This document shows positions 58,197 to 64,000 of a stretch of DNA of 64,000 nt, one piece after another (position 1 is the stretch's first letter; every line of letters begins with the position of its first letter). A program made the translations under genes and the position numbers. Source of the stretch: Scalesia atractyloides (Eukaryota; Streptophyta; Magnoliopsida; Asterales; Asteraceae). The stretch covers positions 43,181,606 through 43,245,605 of the forward strand of contig CAMTDV010000003.1 of assembly GCA_947069175.1 (NCBI GenBank), written 5' to 3'. Under the pieces are notes generated by a model that saw nothing but the letters and a program-made list of their open reading frames with translations, made no database searches and was not told the DNA's origin.

Positions 58197-58840
58197 TTTG
58201 TGCTCTTGATTGTTTGAGTTTTGAAGGTTTTACAGAAGTTTTCAAAGTTTCATGGTTTTTCAAATTTTTTGGATTAAAATGGCTTGATTTGGTGCGTTTA
58301 ATATTTGGGTTGCTGTTAATCAGTAGTTTGGTAAACATCTTGGTCATTTAGCTGCAAAGAAACATGAATTTTGGGTCGTTTTTGGGTGATTAGAGGGTTT
58401 TTGTTCGTACTAAAACCCTTCTGGGCGTTTTTAATGTTGAAGCTAGCGTAGATATATTTGAAGTTGGCGTATTTATTTTGAATCTAGCGTATTTAACTTG
58501 AATTTCGCGTATTTAACAACTACGCTGGTTCTTAAATCAGCGGAGTTATAAAATTGTCAGCGTAATTGTCCAGCGAATTTACTCGAAGGCGACTTCGAAA
58601 TCAGTTATACTAATCCTCAGTGATTTTATCATGGTGTTTAGCGAAATTAACTAAACCTTTGCTTGTTTTCAAATATCCAGCGGATTTAGCTTTTTGCAGG
58701 ACAAAATTGCCGATCCCATCAGCGTAATTGTTTCCAAGTGCAGCGTATTTAATCACTGGTTCAACGTTTTTACTTTCTAGCGAGCGTAATTGTTCTCTGT
58801 TTCAGCAAATCTCAGCGTAATTGATCATCACTCATCCATC
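58197..58840 (+). other. T leader with clustered GCGTA motifs
   Basis: From 58441 to 58832 about 14 degenerate words of the form CAGCGTAATTG, AGCGTATTTAA or CAGCGGATTTA (for example 58549, 58709, 58741, 58784 and 58811). No ORF is plausible. The 58200-58430 part is T-rich and lacks the motif. Confidence 0.8.
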
Positions 58841-60807
58841 ATGTCTCTCAATCAACTCAATCCGATTACTCAAGCCGAACTAGAAACTGGAACTGCTACA
58901 AGGCCACCAAAGTTGAAAGGTTCGGAAGATTTCAGCAGCTGGAAAAACAGGATCAAGTCTTTCTTTGAGTATACCGATTATACTCAATGGATGTCAGTCA
59001 CTGTGGGCCCGCATGTTCCCATGATAATACGTGACGACATCCGTACTATCAATGAAGATCCCTCAACATTCACAGAAGAAGATTGGACACTCATTCAACG
59101 TGACTGGAGGGCTCACACTGCTCTCACTATGGCCCTGTCAAAGGATTATAATAATCTGTTTGAAGAATACACTTCGGCACATGAACTGTTGGCTCTAATC
59201 GACCATTATGAAGGCAATGAGGAACTCAGGGAGAACAAACGAGACATGGTGCAGAAAGAATATGATATGTTTGGAAGTATTCATGGCGAAAGCTTGTCCG
59301 ACCACATAAGCAGATTTCTGGGGGTGTTGACCAAGATGAAGAAGGTGGGAAACCCAGTTGCAAATTATGCTTCGATCAAGAAGCTGCTAGATTCTCTACC
59401 AAAAGAATGGAGTCTTCAATGCATGATGATTAAGAGAACTTTCCTCACCAGCACAACTCCAGTTACTCTCCCAGAATTGATTAACACTTTAAAAGCCTTT
59501 GAAATGGACATCGTGAGACGAGATATGAATCAAAATGGATTCTCAGAAAACGTCTCAGCAAGCTGCTGCAACCTTGGTCCCTAAGAATATGGCATTTCTT
59601 GCTCCTGTCAACTCATGTGGATCAAATTCCCAAAGTGCTGTCGAATCCTATTCAAATGCTTCCGCAAACTCTGTGAAGGCCTCGTCATCTTCCGAGAAGA
59701 CCATCGTGGCCAGCGACACTCAAGCACTTAAAATTTCCATAGAACATGTAGCTCTTTTTAATACTTTCTTGAGTAGCTATGAGGCGCTTATGTCAGGAGA
59801 ATTGAAGAGAGAATTCCTCACAGCTGAGGACATGTATCAAGTAGATCCATACATCATGGAGGAGATGGATCTGAAGTGGCAGATGGCAATGATCACTCTA
59901 CGGTTGAAGAAATTCCAAGATAAAACATGAAAGAGGTTGGCTCTTGGAAAAGCTGGATTTGACAAGTCCAAGCTTAGATGTTATAATTGCAAAGACTTGG
60001 GCCATTTCAAAAGTGAGTGTCCGTTGCTGAAGAACGAGAATACCAAAATCAACAAGACAAGGAGGCCGATTGTTATTGAAGGAAATGATAATGCTGCTGA
60101 CAATAATCATAAGGCTTTAGTGGTGGTAGACTATGATTGGTCGGAGGAGATAGTTGAGGCAAAAGGAGAAGTAAACAAGGCCCTCATAGCAAACACTACC
60201 ACTATCTCTGCCACGTCTGCTTCAAATGGTGTTGAGAGTCAAACCCAGTTGTTCAAGAAGTCATCAGTGCCAGCAAGAATGAAGCGGTTGGAACATCCTC
60301 TACCGCCATGAAATCAGAAGCCGAGGATAAGGATATGGTAAACAGCATTCCATATGAATTCAAAGATAAACTGTGCTCAAAACCATGTTTGAACGTCATG
60401 GCTCACTACAAATCACTCAACCGTGATATAATTAAGGAAAAAGAAAAAGTTTTGAAAATAAATCAAGAACTAAAAGAAAATGAGGCTGCATATCAGCAAA
60501 AGTTGAATTCAACCATAGCTGAAATGCAGACTCTAAAGGAATTTGTTTTCAGAAAAGATTTTATCATAAATGATTTGACCGAAAAGCTAGAAAAATCTCA
60601 AAACAAAAACAATAAGTTACAAATCATTATTGATAAATGGAAAATTAGTCAAAAAGCATTGGTTGACATTGTAAACTGCCAACGACCGACATTCATAAAG
60701 GATGGAATTGGATATAAAGATAAATTCGGAAATGAAAGAAAATTATTTCCTCCTCCGCACAGCAAAAATTATGTTCCTATGCCATCTCCTCATCCTAAGA
60801 ACGACTT
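58841..60807 (+). pseudogene. T gag (capsid, zinc knuckle, coiled coil), truncated by S
   Basis: ATG at 58841 (MSLNQLNPITQAELETGTA), chosen because V shares it and the upstream codons are leader. UBN2-like capsid: FSSWKNRIKSFFEYTDYTQW, ALIDHYEGNEEL, SIHGESLSDHISRFLGVLTKMKK, LLDSLPKEWSLQCMMIKRTFL. Frameshift near 59550; TGA at 59928-59930 after KKFQDKT; CCHC at about 59980-60021 (C-YN-C-KDLG-H-FKSE-C); frameshift near 60300; then a coiled coil (60420-60640, IKEKEKVLKINQELKENEA) and FPPPHSKNYVPMPSPHPKND before S. Confidence 0.88.
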
Positions 60808-61250
60808 TGTCACACCCTCAATTTCCCCTTGCGGGGTTTTACCGCGAGGCGTGTGAACAAACCAGATCTGAGACACTAGTAATATCGAACGACTCTATAT
60901 GATTTATTTAAAACGTTTTTCAAAAACATTTGTTTACCCATTCATAATTATTTTCAATTTGTCTTAGTTTGGTTTCAAAGTTTAGCGGAAGCATTAGTTT
61001 CTAAGTTGTGCGGAAGCGCTAAAGTAAAGTAAAGTAAAGTAATGGGCGCCAACATAAACGCCAAAAACCAAAAATCCCAAACAATGTTCGTAAATGAGAC
61101 TCGATAAATATGTCTTGGTCAATGCAAGTGAGTGCACCTAGCTCTCCTAGCGTCCTGAGAAACATGTAAAGAAACAAGTGTCAACATTAAAGAAGAGTGA
61201 GTTCACAGGTTTTTATAAGTTCATTAGTTCGGTTAAGAGTTTGTTTCCCC

Positions 61251-61380
61251 CGTTATCCCTAACCCGGGATAACGATTTAGTTCCATTATTCCTAACCCGG
61301 AATAATAATGATGGTTCCATTATTCCTAACCCGGAATAATAATGATGTTCCATTATTCCTAACCCGGAATAATAATGATG
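61251..61380. repeat. Hairpin-forming tandem repeats in S LTR
   Basis: Three ~34-bp direct units (61280-61380), each with the inverted repeat ATTATTCC-taaccc-GGAATAAT, preceded by a variant CGTTATCCC-taacc-GGGATAACG at 61251-61274. In the variant both arms have changed together (C/G where the others have A/T), preserving pairing. Confidence 0.88.
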
Positions 61381-63050
61381 TCGGTCGTAATTAAGTTCAA
61401 TGTTAACATGTAAGTAGCGAGCCTAAAGTTATGTCACATAAGTGTTCGCGATCGAAGCTGACTGTTGTGCCTCCGTGTTGCCAGGCCAATCACTGACCAT
61501 GGCGAAAGTTAGGCCAAATTATTCACCCGTTGACCATACCCGGTCGGCTAGCGCGACTAGCTCGGGTGGGGCTTGTCGGGCCCAGTAGTACTACTTATAA
61601 TTTCCCCGCTATCTAACCCAATACTAACGATCCGAGAGTTTGTCGAGGACTTCCGTGATATAGCTGCTTAATGACCATAACGTACATTAACATTAACTTA
61701 GTTACCGAGTAGTTTAACGACGTTAATTTCGCATAACGTAAAAAGATAGAGTTATAGAATGTATACATGTTTCTCCCCCTGTTGTTTAAAACCGGATAAA
61801 ATAGGGGCCGTGAACTCACCTTTAATTGCACGGTTAGTGTAACACAGAAGTAGCAAATGATGGGACCGCTAATTGCGTCCTAACATGTCAATCGATTTAA
61901 AGTTAGTGTGTGAACACACTGATACAAACCCTACGCATAACTAACACACAATGCGGCACACATAATAACAAATTCGAAAACACAATCATGCATGCAAAGT
62001 ATTATCCTACCAAAATAGTGATCACACCAACTTGTCATAAACACAAATCAACTCATACAACTCTTTGGTACACACATTCGCAAGTAATCAAGTTTCAGCT
62101 TGTACGCTCATAACTAGGCTGTTTTCGGGGATTTTTATAAAATGGTTCCAATGTTCTAAAAATTCCAATTTTTTTTACGGAAGGTGTCAACTAAACTGTA
62201 GAATTTTATGTAAATTTTTCAAGTCCTAACACTTTACCAATTATTCATAAATATTTATATACTAGGCTGCAGTCAGATTCATCGCTTTCTGACTGCAGTC
62301 CACGGGAGAAATTATTTAAAGATCATCGTTCATCCAATTAACAAAATTCCAGTGGGAGTTTCCGGAAATTCCCGTCTCCAGTTGCTGTACAAATGTCGTG
62401 ACCCAACCCTCTACAGATTATGAGATCCGACTCGATAAACAACTAACAAATTTTCAGAATTTACACAGCTTCAGTTACTGCACTTAAACGACCACTTAAA
62501 AATATCAAACGACCTCCGAAAAATATGAATCCAGCGCCATTAGAAGTGTTTTTCAAAAATTTACGTTTTAGGCTTCAGAAAATCCATTTTTTGATAAATA
62601 ATGACCAGGTTACAGCCAATTCAAGTTGGCTGTAAATACCATTCAGCAACCTGTTTTCGACTTTCATCGCAATAGAACACGCTTAAACGATCAAGACTCT
62701 AATTAACAATGATCAAGAACAGGTTTATTTGTCATATATCATCATGTACATCAATACCCATGCAAACCCTAATCATATGATATGACTTTTATCACAAAAA
62801 CGCAGCCTATGATTTTTGTATTCATCCAAGCATCACAATCGCAAAAATTCGCACAATTAACCGAACTAAACATAAATCATAAAACTTTTCATAACAATGA
62901 TTCAAACAATACATACAATCATGATCAAGATTCATAAACCCTAATGTGATTTTCAAAACAATTAAAGTCCTAACCTTGATACGATGAAGATTAGCGAACC
63001 GGGAACGAGATTGGAATCAATCCGGGTTGAAGGCTTGTGCGATCGAGAGA

Positions 63051-63202
63051 GGGGGGGGGGGGGCTGCCGTCGGCTTCTTAGAACTTAGGGTTTCTTGTTT
63101 TTTTTTGAAACATAACACATGCATGCCTATTTATATAAAACAAGGGAAGGAAAAAGAAAGGGGGTGGGGGTGGGCTTGCGGCCGAAAAGAGGGGGGAGGG
63201 GC
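63051..63202. repeat. G-rich tracts in S LTR
   Basis: A run of 13 G at 63051-63063, then G5-T-G5-T-G3 at 63160-63174 and G6-A-G4 at 63191-63201. On the plus strand these could form G-quadruplexes. In the sense (minus) transcript they are C tracts lying just downstream of the TATA box. Confidence 0.8.
63128..63137 (-). promoter_or_regulatory. TATA box of S LTR
   Basis: Minus strand TATATAAATAGGC, upstream of an A-rich and then C-rich leader; the best core promoter candidate in this LTR. Confidence 0.6.
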
Positions 63203-63533
63203 GATTTGGGTCATTAACTTGGGCCTCAAGTTTAAGTTAGTTCCTTGGGCCGCAAGGAAGTGAGGTCGACACGTTTCGCAGCTCGGTTCGGTTCGGCTAT
63301 TTATTTAATATATATTTTTTATAAACTAATAATCGAGAAATCAAAACATGATATAATAATTCACAAAACTTATAAACGTATAATAACACATAGCACGTAA
63401 TTCACTCGATGAGTTCACAAAGTTAGCGTAGTTATTGCGAGTGTGTAATTTAAATTCTCCGAATCAAATTAGCGCAGGAATGAATAACCGTGAAGTAGTG
63501 CGTTTAAGATACCTGAAAAACCTGGATGTCACA

Positions 63534-63690
63534 TTATCCCCATGTTGAAAGAATTTTCGTCCCGAAAATTGAGTAAACGCGGTTTAGAATGCAACGCACA
63601 AAGATTCAGTTTGTCAGCAATGGTACAAGAAATTCCCAGGCCGTCACATCACCCCCATGTTGAAAGAATTTTCGTCCCGAAAATTTAGTT
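63534..63690 (-). repeat. Duplicated LTR/PPT boundary of S
   Basis: CCCCATGTTGAAAGAATTTT..CCCGAAAATT occurs at about 63539-63570 and again at about 63654-63685. Both are preceded by GTCACA (63528-63533 and 63646-63651). The 118 bp between them includes sequence unlike the pol end. Confidence 0.8.
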
Positions 63691-64000
63691 GGTGGTAACG
63701 TTAGCTTGCTGCTCAGCTGCAAAAAGGTGTGGATATTTGCTTTTCATTTGGTCCTCTCTTTCCCACGTGAACTCCGGTCCACGCTTAGAATCCCAACGAA
63801 CCTTGACGATCGGTATCTTGCTGTGCCTTCGAGTCTTGATCTCACGATCCATGATCTCGATAGGCTGTTCCACAAAGTGCAGATGTTCATCCACTTGAAT
63901 CTCATCCAATGGAATCACTAGGGTCTCATCTGATAGACATTTCTTCAGATTTGACACGTGAAAAACGTTGTGAACTCCACTGAGTTCGGCAGGAAGGTCT
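63685..64000 (-). pseudogene. S integrase C-terminal tail
   Basis: Open for the 90 codons seen: SNLKKCLSDETLVIPLDEIQ, HFVEQPIEIMDREIKTRRHSKIPIVKV, RWDSKRGPEFTWEREDQMKSKYPHLFAAEQ. It ends with TAA at 63685-63687 next to the ATTTTCGGGACGAAAAT palindrome. Coding continues beyond 64000 (LPAELSGVHNVF). No break is visible in this part, so S may be the youngest element here. Confidence 0.88.

Larger units (their letters stand above)
60808..63533 (-). repeat. S 3' LTR
   Basis: About 2.7 kb, TGTCACACCC to GGATGTCACA. It contains a (TAAAG)4-type tract at about 61020-61042, hairpin repeats (61251-61380), G tracts (63051-63202) and a TATA box. The right end may be 63651 if the PPT duplication is counted. 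Apart from these it has no coding content. Confidence 0.82.
57729..64000 (+). mobile_element. T: Ty1/copia (SIRE-like, V family), runs off the window
   Basis: 5' LTR, PBS, leader and gag are present; gag-pol is interrupted at 60808 by S. Sequence, domain order and leader motifs match V. It is inserted in U's 3' LTR, so a tandem array of SIRE elements is layered here. Confidence 0.88.
60808..64000 (-). mobile_element. S: Ty3/gypsy (Tekay/Del-like), runs off the window
   Basis: 3' LTR (60808-63533), PPT and the end of pol on the minus strand. Inserted in T after gactt (60803-60807; the second TSD copy is outside). The pol tail is closest in wording to Y and X (KVRWDSKRGPEFTWEREDQMKSKYPHLF). 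Confidence 0.88.

Noticed and set aside
1..64000. tRNA, rRNA, snoRNA or host protein-coding genes
   Set aside because: I saw none. TGGTATCAGAGC sites are primer-binding sites complementary to tRNA, not tRNA genes.

Overview
The window is plant nuclear heterochromatin, made entirely of nested LTR retrotransposons. I found no host gene, tRNA or rRNA. AT-rich DNA, Tekay/Del-like Ty3 (gypsy) polyproteins, large Ty1 (copia) elements of SIRE/Maximus type with an accessory ORF after pol, and the YPRFVQ-type motif of that ORF suggest a eudicot, most likely Asteraceae. The family placement comes from memory of similar predicted proteins; the species cannot be told.

I label the elements by letter; boundaries come from LTR ends and target-site duplications (TSDs). 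U (copia, +) is the base layer: its accessory ORF lies at 1-177 and resumes at 54529. Z (gypsy, -, 178-54528, TSD tatct) is inserted in it. Z's 3' LTR (left) was hit by W (copia, -, 209-4394, truncated) and by V (copia, -, 5138-40125, TSD ccttg). V's accessory ORF was hit by gypsy X (+, TSD catag), and X's integrase by gypsy Y (+, 16668-26639, TSD caggc/ctggc). Nesting is therefore five deep: U > Z > V > X > Y. To the right, U's 3' LTR is interrupted by T (copia, V family, + strand, from 57729), and T's gag region by S (gypsy, -, from 60808 past the window end).

Inside V the X insertion has been rearranged. A solo X LTR (7765-9701) with perfect TSDs is followed by V sequence (9702-11195), which joins abruptly to a promoterless X LTR fragment and then X's internal region, 3' LTR and the same V sequence again (30019 onward). 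This is a tandem duplication with a chimeric junction near 11195.

Every coding region is broken by stops, frameshifts or deletions. Items worth following up: dense degenerate GCGTA repeats in the non-coding parts of the V/T copia family; a non-coding block downstream of pol shared by W and V; a probable 98-bp intron in Z gag; a separate acidic/proline-rich ORF upstream of Z gag; a shared in-frame TGA in gag of V and T; and palindromic LTR repeats placed just upstream of TATA boxes.
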